Positions 40,618 through 48,455 of a stretch of DNA of 64,000 bases are shown here, piece after piece. A program made the position numbers and the translations under genes. Position 1 is the first letter of the stretch, and each line of letters begins with the position of its first letter. The DNA comes from Archangiaceae bacterium (lineage in GTDB: Bacteria; Myxococcota; Myxococcia; Myxococcales; Myxococcaceae): positions 1 through 64,000 of the forward strand of contig JADJNS010000029.1 of assembly GCA_016714225.1 (NCBI GenBank), given 5' to 3'. The notes beneath the pieces were generated by a model. It was not told the DNA's origin, did no database searches, and saw nothing but the letters and a program-made list of their open reading frames with translations.

Positions 40618-41811
40618 CTACTGCGGCCCGGGCCGGTGCCCGACGGGCTCGACGCCCTTCTCGACCGGCTCGGACCAGTTGAAGTGCGTGCCCGCGTGGT
40701 GCGCCTTGAGGTTGAAGAGAAACGCGATCGCGCTGACCAGCGGGCGGCCCAGCGTGTCCTCCAGCCCCTTGCTGGTCGACACGCTCGACGAGCCGCCTCC
40801 GTCTTCGTTGAACGCCCACTTCACCGCCGGCAGCTTCATCGCGTGCGCCATGTTCACCGCCGCCTGCGCGGCCTCGGGCACCGTCATGCCGTGGTTGGCG
40901 TTGTTCACCCAGATGTAGAGGCGCGAGCCGTCTTCGTTGACCGCGAAGATGGTGCGGCCGAACTTGCCCTCGATGAACGTGCTGTGGCCGAGCTTGCCGG
41001 CGACCGACTTGCCGTCTTGCCAGACGATGTCGTGCACTCCCATCACGTCGACGGCCTTGGGGTCGGGCTTGCGGTCTTTGGTCACCACCCGCACGCCCCA
41101 CTTGCCGAACTCGAGGTAGTTGCCGCCCGGCGGGTTGATGGCTTCACCCTTCGGCCAGTCTTTGCCGTTCGACCGCGCGTAGCCCAGCACCCCCAGCATG
41201 TTGGTGGTGGGGTCGAGCGCCTGGGGGTGGTCGGCGCCGAAGTGGAACATCTCTCCGTTGGCGACCACCTTCGCGTTCTTGATGTGCTCCCGCATGGTGC
41301 CGGGCAGCTCGCCCGCATGCTGCGGGCCGACCACCTCGATGCGCGTGCCGGCGACCTTCAGGTCGATCGCCACCATTGAGCCGTTCGGCACTACGCCCTG
41401 AACGATGCCCGGCGCGACCTGGGTCACCTTCGGGTGCATGCGGTGGGTGATGTGATTGGTGAGCGGCGGCTTCGGGGGCTTCGCGGGCCGGGTCGGCTCT
41501 TGCGGCTGGGTCGGTTCGGGAGTCACCGTCGCCGGCGAGGTGGGCTGCGGGTGCGTGTCGAGCGGCGGCCGCGACCCGGTGGGCGCCACGTAGCCCGGGT
41601 GCGCCGGCGGGGTGAGCGTGGTCGACGACGAAGACGTGGCCGAGCTCGGCGCGACGTGATCTCCGCCGCTGCTCGCCAGCGGCACCACCATGCCGGTGAC
41701 CGCCGCCGTGCTCGCCAGGGTGAGGCCCAGCCGCTCGCGCGCGCTGAGCTTTCGCCGCGAGCCAGTCTCGCGGTGCGTGGGGGCAGGGGTCGGGTCTTTG
41801 CGGAGTCGCAT
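40618..41811 (-). CDS. Phosphodiester glycosidase (NAGPA)-like exported protein
   Basis: 397 aa from ATG 41811 (GTG 41865 is an alternative). A short hydrophobic segment near residues 30-48 (LGLTLASTAAVTGMVVPLA) is followed by a Ser/Thr/Pro-rich linker to about 140. The C-terminal domain has NGSMVAIDLKVAGTRIEVVGPQ, NAKVVANGEMFHF, GKLGHSTFIEGKFGRTIFAV, and WAFNEDGGGSSSVS, which fits the phosphodiester glycosidase (NAGPA) fold where an N-x-D-G-G-G-S-S segment is typical. Related domains remove GlcNAc from phosphodiesters or act on exopolysaccharides. It is transcribed away from the A1-B1 cassette, with which it shares the intergenic region. Confidence 0.8.
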   Translation of the reverse strand: MRLRKDPTPAPTHRETGSRRKLSARERLGLTLASTAAVTGMVVPLASSGGDHVAPSSATSSSSTTLTPPAHPGYVAPTGSRPPLDTHPQPTSPATVTPEPTQPQEPTRPAKPPKPPLTNHITHRMHPKVTQVAPGIVQGVVPNGSMVAIDLKVAGTRIEVVGPQHAGELPGTMREHIKNAKVVANGEMFHFGADHPQALDPTTNMLGVLGYARSNGKDWPKGEAINPPGGNYLEFGKWGVRVVTKDRKPDPKAVDVMGVHDIVWQDGKSVAGKLGHSTFIEGKFGRTIFAVNEDGSRLYIWVNNANHGMTVPEAAQAAVNMAHAMKLPAVKWAFNEDGGGSSSVSTSKGLEDTLGRPLVSAIAFLFNLKAHHAGTHFNWSEPVEKGVEPVGHRPGPQ

Positions 41812-41868
41812 GGGGGTTCGAGATTTTCCCCCACCGCCCGTGAGCAGAATTTCCCCGGTTGTCACTGG

Positions 41869-41912
41869 CCCTTACGTCGACGGAAACTCTGCGCAGTCGA
41901 TGGGTACGACAA
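41869..41912 (+). promoter_or_regulatory. Conserved 44-bp promoter-like element before A1
   Basis: The element is identical to the one at 44704-44747 at 34 of 44 positions, without gaps. Both have CCCTTACGT, then CGGAAAC (41881-41887), 18 nt, and a [AG]CGACAA box (41906-41912). GGAAAC with a downstream CGAC box resembles the -35/-10 pattern of ECF sigma promoters. It ends 105 bp before the A1 start. Confidence 0.6.
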
Positions 41913-42017
41913 TGTCGGCAGACGCTGTTTTGCGGCGTCCGTCGCCGACGCCCTCATGAAGAACCATCCAGCAAATTCAGCATCTTGCTTGAAGCTCGCT
42001 GGTCGGAGATTCGCCCC

Positions 42018-43382
42018 ATGAAGACCCAGCCTGCCTCTGCAGTGACCATCTCGCGCGAGCGCCTGGCGCGGTTTGCCCCTCCCGGCGTCGATGCGCTCGA
42101 GCTGCCCGAGCAGGTGACCGGCGCCGATCTCGACGCCGCGCTCGCCCGGGTCGCGACCGCGCAGACCGGCTTCTCGGACCCCGACGCGCTCACCCAGTTC
42201 CTGCGCACCCAGCAGTCAGCGCTCGCTGCCCGCGAGACGGCGCTCGCGTCTCCTCCGCCCGCCGGCGAGACCGAGGTGGTGAGCGACGTGGCGCCGAAGC
42301 GCAAGAGCTCCGCCGCGGCGAAGCCCACCGCCGAGGCGGTGTCGCCCGAGCTGGCCGCGGTTCCCGCTGCACAGCGCGTCGTCTTCACGAAGGCCGGCCT
42401 CGACGGCGCGCAGATCGTCGAAGCCGCCGCACTGGGCGTCGACCCGCGCTCGCTGCTGACGCTGATGAAGGCGCCCGAGAAGCCGCGCGACTTCGGCAGC
42501 TCGGGCCGTTCACCGGCCCCCAAGAACACCCCGAGCGACGTGCTCGCTGCGCTGAAGAGCGGGGTCTCGATGCCCGAGCTGCTCGAGTATCACGCCATCT
42601 GGGTGCCGGCGGTCGAGGCGCCCGTCGCCAAGGCGGCCGGCTTCACTCCCGAGACGCTCGAGCCGTTCGCGAAGGCCGGCGCCGACACGGCCCGGGCCAT
42701 CGTGCTGGAGAAGGCGGGGGTCGAGGGCGATGAGGTGCACTTCGTCACCCACTACGACCTCTCGATCGAGACCGTGCTCGAGTGCAAGAAGGTCGGCTTC
42801 GACCTCTACGAGCTCAGCCAGTTGGTGGGTCGCAAGGGCAACACCCCCGAGGCCGTGCTCGACGTGTGGAAGCGCTACGACCACCGCCTGCTCGACGGCA
42901 CCCTGAAGAGCGCGTGGCACTACACGGCGAAAGACCTGGCTCGCATGGTCGACGCCGAGGCGATCGACTTTCGTCGGCCCAGCGACGAGATCGACAAAGA
43001 GCTCGATATCTTCTTCAAGCTGCGGGTCTCGGTCGACGACATCATCAAGGTCGCCCAGGCCGGCGGCACCGCCGAGAACCTGAGCTGGGCGGTTCACGGC
43101 GACGTCAGCTTCGATGACTACCTGAAGCTCGCGCGGGGCGGGGTGACCGGCGAGCTGACCCGCCTGGTGAATGAAGACCGCACCCCCGAAGACGTGATTC
43201 GCCTGGTTGCGACGGGCAAAGACGCTTCTTTCATCGGTCGCGCGTCACACTGGGGGTTCGACGTCGAGCAGACCATCGCGCTGGCCGAGGCCGGCGTCGA
43301 GCCGAGCGACGCGGTGAGCCGCTACGTCGACGCCGGGCTGTCTCGCGAGCAGGCCATTCGCGTGATCCGGGCGGGAGGGTGA
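42018..43382 (+). CDS. Uncharacterised helical-repeat protein A1
   Basis: 454 aa from ATG 42018, with no signal peptide or membrane helix, so it is probably cytoplasmic. I do not recognise the family. The N-terminus SRERLARFAPPGVDALELPEQVTGADLDAAL is shared with A2, followed by a short-helix segment and the motif GETEVVSDVAPKRK, which is almost identical in A2 although the flanking sequence is not. The rest is a chain of helical hairpins of about 20-30 residues with an A-G-[FLV]-x-x-x-x-[AVL] theme (FTKAGLDGAQIVEAAALG, VAKAAGFTPETLEPFAKAG, VLEKAGVEGDEVHFV) that suggests an alpha-solenoid. It ends GLSREQAIRVIRAGG. It forms a cassette with B1, whose start lies 5 bp after the stop. Confidence 0.85.
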   Translation: MKTQPASAVTISRERLARFAPPGVDALELPEQVTGADLDAALARVATAQTGFSDPDALTQFLRTQQSALAARETALASPPPAGETEVVSDVAPKRKSSAAAKPTAEAVSPELAAVPAAQRVVFTKAGLDGAQIVEAAALGVDPRSLLTLMKAPEKPRDFGSSGRSPAPKNTPSDVLAALKSGVSMPELLEYHAIWVPAVEAPVAKAAGFTPETLEPFAKAGADTARAIVLEKAGVEGDEVHFVTHYDLSIETVLECKKVGFDLYELSQLVGRKGNTPEAVLDVWKRYDHRLLDGTLKSAWHYTAKDLARMVDAEAIDFRRPSDEIDKELDIFFKLRVSVDDIIKVAQAGGTAENLSWAVHGDVSFDDYLKLARGGVTGELTRLVNEDRTPEDVIRLVATGKDASFIGRASHWGFDVEQTIALAEAGVEPSDAVSRYVDAGLSREQAIRVIRAGG

Positions 43383-43387
43383 CGAGC

Positions 43388-44674
43388 ATGTCCACCGACT
43401 CCATCTCGCTGCAGAAGCTGGCCCGGTTCGCCCCGCCGGCCCTCGCCACCGCGCTCGTCGCTGAGAAGAAAGAAGCGTTCACCGCCGCCGACGTCGTGGC
43501 GCTGGCGTCCCGCTATCGCGACAGCCAGGACTTCGAGGCCGCCGGCTACCTGGGCGGAGTGCTCACCTCGCTCGGCGTCGACCTCGCGCCGGTGGCGGGC
43601 ACGGCCGCGCCGAAAGACCCCATCACCGCCGAGGCCGAGGCGGCCGCCGCAAAGAAGAAGGTCTCTGGGGCCGCGCAGGCGATCATCGCCCAGACCCGCA
43701 TGCCGGTGGAGCACGCCGAGCTGTACGCCGAGGCGGGCTACTCGCCCGAGCAGGCGTCGGCAGGGTGGAAGGCCGGGCTCAAGGGGGGCGAGGCGTTCAT
43801 GTACCACCACCTCGGTCTGAGCAGCGACGACGCCATCTCGCTCGCCACGGCCAAGGTGCGGGGCAAAGACGCGTACGCGCTGATCCAGAAAGACGTGCCG
43901 GCGGCCCAGATTCCCATGGTGCTGGCGAGCGCGCTCGAGCCCTACGAGCTGCGCGCGTTCGAAGCGAAGGGCTTCAACCCCGCCGAGGCCGCCGAGCTCA
44001 AGGCGCTGGGCTTCGACTACAACCACATGCCGAGCTTCGTCACCCTGGCGCAGGTGAAGGTCGCGCTCGAGAAGGGCGTGCCGCTCGACAAGAGCTACAC
44101 GCTGCTCCACGACGACCTCTTCACGTTCGAGCAGATGCTCGCGCTCTACGCCGCCCAGCCCGACCCCGACGTGCACCTGCTCGCTGGCGCGCAGCGGGTC
44201 GGGGTGCTGCCGTTCGACGACGTGCTCGCGCTGGCCCGCCTGAAGTTCGGTCGCCTCGAGAGCCGCAACTCAGTCACCGAGCTGGTGAAGGCCGGGTTCT
44301 CGGTCGCGCAGATCGCCCAGTGCACCGACTTCAACTTCAACCCTCACGTCATCGACCACGCGCTCACCTCGGGCTACTCGCCCGATGAGCTGATCGCGAT
44401 GTGGAAGAAAGACATCGGCCTCAACGGCCGGCTCTCGTGCCAGAGCCTGCCCGCGTTGCACCAGGCGGGCTTCGCTCTCGAGCAGCTCGAGACGCTGAAG
44501 GCGGCGTCGATGCACGGTCTCGACGCCCAATGGTTCGTCGAGGCGGGCTTCAAGGCCGACGAGATTCTGAACCTCGTCGCCAAGGGCTACGACTCGTTCT
44601 CGAAGTTCAAAGAAGAGAACCTCGACCTCGGCCTCGACGCCCGCGAGGCGTACGACATGCTCATGGCCGGCTGA
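43388..44674 (+). CDS. Uncharacterised helical-repeat protein B1
   Basis: 428 aa from ATG 43388 (a GTG at 43379 would overlap the A1 stop). No signal peptide or membrane segment is present. The N-terminus SLQKLARFAPPALATAL resembles that of the A proteins. After a Lys/Ala-rich linker with DPITAEAEA the chain is built of repeated helical units: VEHAELYAEAGYSPEQASAGWKAG, LRAFEAKGFNPAEAAELKALGF, LVKAGFSVAQIAQCTDF, ALTSGYSPDELIAMWKKDIGL, ALHQAGFALEQLETL, FVEAGFKADEILNLVAKGY. It ends GLDAREAYDMLMAG. Such repeats point to an alpha-solenoid that binds protein or nucleic acid, but no catalytic residue is visible. It is closely similar to B2 and distantly similar to A1/A2. Confidence 0.85.
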   Translation: MSTDSISLQKLARFAPPALATALVAEKKEAFTAADVVALASRYRDSQDFEAAGYLGGVLTSLGVDLAPVAGTAAPKDPITAEAEAAAAKKKVSGAAQAIIAQTRMPVEHAELYAEAGYSPEQASAGWKAGLKGGEAFMYHHLGLSSDDAISLATAKVRGKDAYALIQKDVPAAQIPMVLASALEPYELRAFEAKGFNPAEAAELKALGFDYNHMPSFVTLAQVKVALEKGVPLDKSYTLLHDDLFTFEQMLALYAAQPDPDVHLLAGAQRVGVLPFDDVLALARLKFGRLESRNSVTELVKAGFSVAQIAQCTDFNFNPHVIDHALTSGYSPDELIAMWKKDIGLNGRLSCQSLPALHQAGFALEQLETLKAASMHGLDAQWFVEAGFKADEILNLVAKGYDSFSKFKEENLDLGLDAREAYDMLMAG

Positions 44675-44703
44675 GGGTCTGCCGCCTTCGGGCGTGTCAT
44701 CGC

Positions 44704-44747
44704 CCCTTACGTTGGCGGAAACATTGCGCATCGAATGTGTGCGACAA
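44704..44747 (+). promoter_or_regulatory. Conserved 44-bp promoter-like element before A2
   Basis: This is the counterpart of 41869-41912: CCCTTACGT at 44704, CGGAAAC at 44716-44722, 18 nt, GCGACAA at 44741-44747. It ends 22 bp before the A2 start. A shortened second copy (CCCTTAC, TTGG, TTGCGC) follows at about 44749-44768, directly against the ATG. Confidence 0.6.
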
Positions 44748-44769
44748 CCCCTTACTTGGTGTTGCGCGC

Positions 44770-46143
44770 ATGAGCCCTTCCTCGTCAGCAGTTTCGGCAC
44801 CTTCCGTCGCTCGCTCCCGACTGGAGCGGTTCGCGCCCCCGGGCGTCGACACCGAGGCGCTCGCGCTCCCCGAGCAGGTGACCCGGGCAGACCTCGACGC
44901 TGCCCTGGCGCTCGTCGAGCGTGAGCGCAGCAGCTTCGCCGACCCCGACGGGCTGACCCAGTACCTGAGTGCTCAGCACGCGCAGCTCGCCGCGCGCGAG
45001 ACCGCGCTGGCCTCTCCGCCGGCCGACGGCGAGACCGAGGTCATCAGCGACGTGGCGCCGAAGCGCAAGCCTTCGAAGGCGAAGGTCGAGAACCTCTCGC
45101 CCCAGCTGGCCGCGATTCCCGCCGCGCGCCGCACCGTCTATCGCAAGGCGGGCTTCGACGATGCGCAGATGCTGGCCATCGCGGCGTTCGACGTGAACCC
45201 GCGCGAGGTGCTCAAGCTGATGCAGGCGCCGCCCGTGCCGCGCGCGCTCAGCTGGAGGCCGCGCTTCGCGGCCCCACCCGAGAACACCCCGGCGCAGATC
45301 ATCGCGGCGCTCGTCGAGGGCCTGACCCTCGACGACCTGGGCGCCTATCACCAGGCCTGGGTCCCGGTCTCCCAGGCTGGGGCGGTGAAGGCGTCTGGCC
45401 TCGACCCCGACCAGGCGCTGCGGCGCATCGCGACCGGCTGCACCCTCGATCAGGCCATCACCTTCCAGAAGGCCGGCTTCGATGAAGACGACGTCTATGC
45501 GGTGGTCAGAGACGAGCTGCCCTTCGACGTGGCGTTGAAGGCGAAGCAGCGCGGCATGCCGCTGTACCACCTGGTCGACGCCCTCGAGATCGAGGGCAAC
45601 ACTCCCGCCGAGGTGCTGGCGCTCTGGCAGAAGTGCCCTCACGCGCTGCTCGACGGCAGCCTCGACGAGGCGCGCGAGCACACCGCAGGCGACCTGAAGA
45701 AGCTGTTCGACGGCAAGGTGATCGACTTCTCCCGCTCGAATCGGGAGATCGACGAAGAGCTGCGCGAGTACCGCGCGCTCGGAGCCTCGGTCGACGACAT
45801 CGTTCGGGTGGTGGCGGGCGGCGGCGACGCCGACGGCCTGCGCTGGGCGCTCGACGCCGGCCTCTCGGTCGACGACTACCTGAAGCTGGCCAGGGCGAAG
45901 GTCGACACCGAGATGTTCCGGCTGGTCAGCGGCGACGTCACCGCCGACCAGGTGATCGCGTTCGCGGCCACCGGGCAAGACGACGAGTTCTTCTCGCTCG
46001 CCATCGGCCGCTTCGGCTTCACCGCCGAGCAGGCCATGGTGCTGGCCCGGGCCGACCTCGAGCCGTACGACGTCAACCAGCGCTACCTCGAGCGCGGGCT
46101 GTCACGTGAACAGGCGATCCGCGTGATCGCGGCGGGGGGCTGA
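44770..46143 (+). CDS. Uncharacterised helical-repeat protein A2 (paralogue of A1)
   Basis: 457 aa from ATG 44770. The whole length aligns with A1: RLERFAPPGVDTEALALPEQVTRADLDAALA, LAARETALASPP, then GETEVISDVAPKRK (only V to I differs from A1), then YRKAGFDDAQMLAIAAFDVNPREVLKLMQAP, NTPAQIIAALVEGLTL, ITFQKAGFDEDDVYAVV, EIEGNTPAEVLALWQKCPHALLDGSL, and the end GLSREQAIRVIAAGG. There is no exported or membrane segment. The retained order and linker motif indicate constrained evolution after cassette duplication rather than decay. Function is unknown. Confidence 0.85.
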   Translation: MSPSSSAVSAPSVARSRLERFAPPGVDTEALALPEQVTRADLDAALALVERERSSFADPDGLTQYLSAQHAQLAARETALASPPADGETEVISDVAPKRKPSKAKVENLSPQLAAIPAARRTVYRKAGFDDAQMLAIAAFDVNPREVLKLMQAPPVPRALSWRPRFAAPPENTPAQIIAALVEGLTLDDLGAYHQAWVPVSQAGAVKASGLDPDQALRRIATGCTLDQAITFQKAGFDEDDVYAVVRDELPFDVALKAKQRGMPLYHLVDALEIEGNTPAEVLALWQKCPHALLDGSLDEAREHTAGDLKKLFDGKVIDFSRSNREIDEELREYRALGASVDDIVRVVAGGGDADGLRWALDAGLSVDDYLKLARAKVDTEMFRLVSGDVTADQVIAFAATGQDDEFFSLAIGRFGFTAEQAMVLARADLEPYDVNQRYLERGLSREQAIRVIAAGG

Positions 46144-46147
46144 GCAC

Positions 46148-47431
46148 ATGGCCGTCGACTCCATCTCGTTCAAGAAGCTCGCCTCGTTCGCCCCTCCGGC
46201 GCTCGCCACCGCGCTGAAGGCCGAGCAGAAGCCCGGCTTCACCGTCGCCGAGGTCACCGCGCTGGCCGACCGCTTCCGCGACCAGCAAGACTTCGAGTCG
46301 GCCGGCTACCTCAACGCGATGCTCGGCATGCTGACCGCCGACGCTCCGTCTGCTCCCGCCGTCGCGCCCACAGACCCCATCACCGCCGAAGCCGAGGCGG
46401 TGAAGGCGAAGCAGGCCGCGCTCGCGAAGCTCGCCGCAGAGATCGCCGCGCACACCGGCATGCCGGCCGCGCACGCCGAGCTGTACGCCGAGGCCGGCTA
46501 CACCGCCGCGCAGAGCGCCGAGGGGTGGAAGGTGGGGCTCCAGGGCGGCGCGGCGTTCATGTACGCGCACCTGGGCCTGAAGCCCGAAGAGGCCGTCTCG
46601 CTCGCCGCGGCGAAGGTCGACCCGGCCGCCGCCTACGATCTGATCGACCAGCAGGTGCCGATCGCCATGATTCCCCAGGCGGTCGCGAGCGACGTCGACA
46701 GCTATCACCTGCGCCGCTTCGCCGAGGCCGGGTTCAACGCCGCCGAGACCGCCGAGCTCATCTCGCTCGGCTTCGACACCGACCACATTCCCCACTTCAT
46801 GACGCTCGAGCAGGTGAAGGTCGCCCTCGAGAAGGGCGTGCCGCTCGACCGCAGCTACACCCTGCTCAAGGACCAGCTCTTCGACTTCGACGAGATGCTC
46901 GAGCTCTACGCCGCCAACCCCGACCTCGAGGCCTTCACCATCGCCGACGTGCAGAAGCTCTGCATTCTGCCCTTCGAAGAGATCGTCGAGCTCGCGCGCA
47001 GCCGCACCCCGAAGACGAACCGCAAGGTGGTGCCGGTGCTGGTTCAGGCGGGGTTCTCGGCGGCGCAGATCGCCGAGTGCGCCGACTTCAAGTTCAGCCT
47101 CAACATCATCCGCGACGCCCTCGGCTCGGGCTACTCGCAAGACGAGCTGCTCGCGATGTGGAAGAAGAACATCGGCCTCAAGGCCGAGCCCTCGAGCCAG
47201 TCGCTGCCCCCGTGCCACCAGGCCGGCTTCGACCTCGCCCAGCTCGAGCAGCTGAAGAAGACCCCGGTGAAGAGCTACGAAATCGAGCACTACGCCGAGC
47301 TCGGCTTCAAGGCCGACGAAATCTTGAACCTCGCCGCCAGGGGCTACGCCTCGTATTACAAGTTCAAGGAAGAGAACCTCGACCTGGGCCTCTCTGCCCG
47401 CGAGGCCTACGACGCGCTGATGTCGAGCTGA
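46148..47431 (+). CDS. Uncharacterised helical-repeat protein B2 (paralogue of B1)
   Basis: 427 aa from ATG 46148, 4 bp after the A2 stop. It aligns with B1 from end to end: SFKKLASFAPPALATALKAEQK, GYLNAMLGMLTADA, DPITAEAEAVK, MPAAHAELYAEAGYTAAQSAEGWKVG, VKVALEKGVPLDRSYTLLKD, VLVQAGFSAAQIAECADFKFSLNII, GSGYSQDELLAMWKKNIGL, AELGFKADEILNLAARGY and GLSAREAYDALMSS. Conservation is highest in the region around the EQVKVALEKGVPLD segment, which may mark the functional face. It is probably made in fixed ratio with A2, and the two families may form a hetero-complex (inference from paired duplication). Confidence 0.85.
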   Translation: MAVDSISFKKLASFAPPALATALKAEQKPGFTVAEVTALADRFRDQQDFESAGYLNAMLGMLTADAPSAPAVAPTDPITAEAEAVKAKQAALAKLAAEIAAHTGMPAAHAELYAEAGYTAAQSAEGWKVGLQGGAAFMYAHLGLKPEEAVSLAAAKVDPAAAYDLIDQQVPIAMIPQAVASDVDSYHLRRFAEAGFNAAETAELISLGFDTDHIPHFMTLEQVKVALEKGVPLDRSYTLLKDQLFDFDEMLELYAANPDLEAFTIADVQKLCILPFEEIVELARSRTPKTNRKVVPVLVQAGFSAAQIAECADFKFSLNIIRDALGSGYSQDELLAMWKKNIGLKAEPSSQSLPPCHQAGFDLAQLEQLKKTPVKSYEIEHYAELGFKADEILNLAARGYASYYKFKEENLDLGLSAREAYDALMSS

Positions 47432-47502
47432 CGCGCTCGACCCACCCGTCGTCTTCAGTGCCGGCTCCGCCGCGGTGGTCGGGCGAAGGCCGATATCGAG
47501 AT

Positions 47503-47563
47503 GTGCAACGAATTGGTTGCACGTTGTGGACGGCCCTCGTATGAATGCAACCAGGAGGTTGCA
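47503..47563. promoter_or_regulatory. Two TGCAAC palindromes, candidate ArsR operators
   Basis: The first palindrome is GTGCAAC at 47503-47509 and GTTGCAC at 47516-47522. The second is TGCAACC at 47546-47552 and GGTTGCA at 47557-47563, with an AGGA spacer. The ribosome site AGGAGG of the next gene lies inside the second palindrome. Repression by the ArsR-type protein of the same operon (48067) is the simplest reading. Confidence 0.6.
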
Positions 47564-47564
47564 C

Positions 47565-48083
47565 ATGTCGACGACCGACAGAATCGAGAAGCAGGTGACG
47601 TTGAAGGCTCCGGTGGCGCGGGTGTGGAAGGCCATCTCTGACCACCGAGAGTTCAGCAAGTGGTTCGGCTTCACCCTCGAGACCCCGTTCGTGGCGGGCC
47701 AGCCGATCAAGGGCACCTTCGACCTCGAGATCGACGAGGCCGGCATCATGGAAGAGCAGAAGAAGCTGGGCCTCGTGCCCTCGCGGGTGAAGCTGCCTCG
47801 AGGCACGACCGTGTTCGGCACCGTCGAGCGCATCGAGCCCGAGCGCTACTTCTCGTTTCGGTGGGTGCCGTACGCCATCGACGCCGAGGCCGACCCCGAG
47901 CGCGAGCCCACCACCCTGGTCGAGCTCACCCTCGAGAAGGTGGCGGGCGGCACCCAGCTCACCGTGGTCGAGTCGGGCTTCGACCGGGTACCCGAGCACC
48001 GGCGGCTGCGCGCCTTCCGCATGAACGAGGGGGGCTGGGCCGGTCAGACCGAGAACCTGAAGGCCTATGTCGAGCGCGCGTGA
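47565..48083 (+). CDS. SRPBCC/AHSA1-domain protein
   Basis: 172 aa from ATG 47565 (AGGAGG at 7 nt); an upstream in-frame ATG at 47541 has no ribosome site. The SRPBCC (START-like) fold starts DRIEKQVTLKAPVARVWKAISDHREFSKWFGF and shows TVFGTVERIEPERYFSFRWVPYA and TTLVELTLEKVAGGTQLTVVESGF, with a WAGQTENLKAYVERA C-terminal helix. The family binds hydrophobic small molecules and is often encoded with an ArsR repressor, as here: its last 17 bp overlap the ArsR gene. Confidence 0.93.
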   Translation: MSTTDRIEKQVTLKAPVARVWKAISDHREFSKWFGFTLETPFVAGQPIKGTFDLEIDEAGIMEEQKKLGLVPSRVKLPRGTTVFGTVERIEPERYFSFRWVPYAIDAEADPEREPTTLVELTLEKVAGGTQLTVVESGFDRVPEHRRLRAFRMNEGGWAGQTENLKAYVERA

Positions 48084-48396
48084 ACGGGCGGCGGCCGAGG
48101 TCTTCTTCGCGCTCGGCGACGGCACGCGGCTGGCGGTGCTGAAGCGGCTGGGCGCCAGCGGAGCGCTCTCTGCCACCAGCCTCTCGGACGGCGCGAAGGT
48201 GACCCGGCAGGCGATCGTCAAGCACCTCCAGGTGCTCGAGGGTGCCGGCCTGGTCGCACCCCAGAAGCGGGGCAGAGAGGTGCTCTACGCGCTGCAGCCC
48301 GAGCGCTTCGACACCGCCCGCGAGTTCCTCGACAGCGTCTCGGCCAGCTGGGACCGCGCGCTCGACCGCCTGCGCAACCTGGTGGAAGAGGGCTGA
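48067..48396 (+). CDS. ArsR-type winged-helix repressor
   Basis: 109 aa from ATG 48067, overlapping the SRPBCC gene by 17 bp. The winged helix-turn-helix is typical: AEVFFALGDGTRLAVLKRLGASGALSATSLSDGAKVTRQAIVKHLQVLEGAGLVAPQKRGREVLYALQ. No metal-binding CxC pair is present, so it is a non-metal, small-molecule or autoregulatory type. It probably represses its own operon at the TGCAAC palindromes. The C-terminal helix (SVSASWDRALDRLRNLVEEG) fits the dimer interface. Confidence 0.93.
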   Translation: MSSARERAAAEVFFALGDGTRLAVLKRLGASGALSATSLSDGAKVTRQAIVKHLQVLEGAGLVAPQKRGREVLYALQPERFDTAREFLDSVSASWDRALDRLRNLVEEG

Positions 48397-48455
48397 GCTC
48401 CTTCGTCGAAGCGGAAGTCGGTGCCGCCAGCTCGCGCCGGGGCTAAGCAACCCCC

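Noticed and set aside
44712..44727. Sigma-54 promoter (TGGCGGAAACATTGC, GG-N10-GC) before A2
   Set aside because: The matching position before A1 lacks the -24 GG although the rest of the element is conserved, so a sigma-54 reading does not explain both copies.
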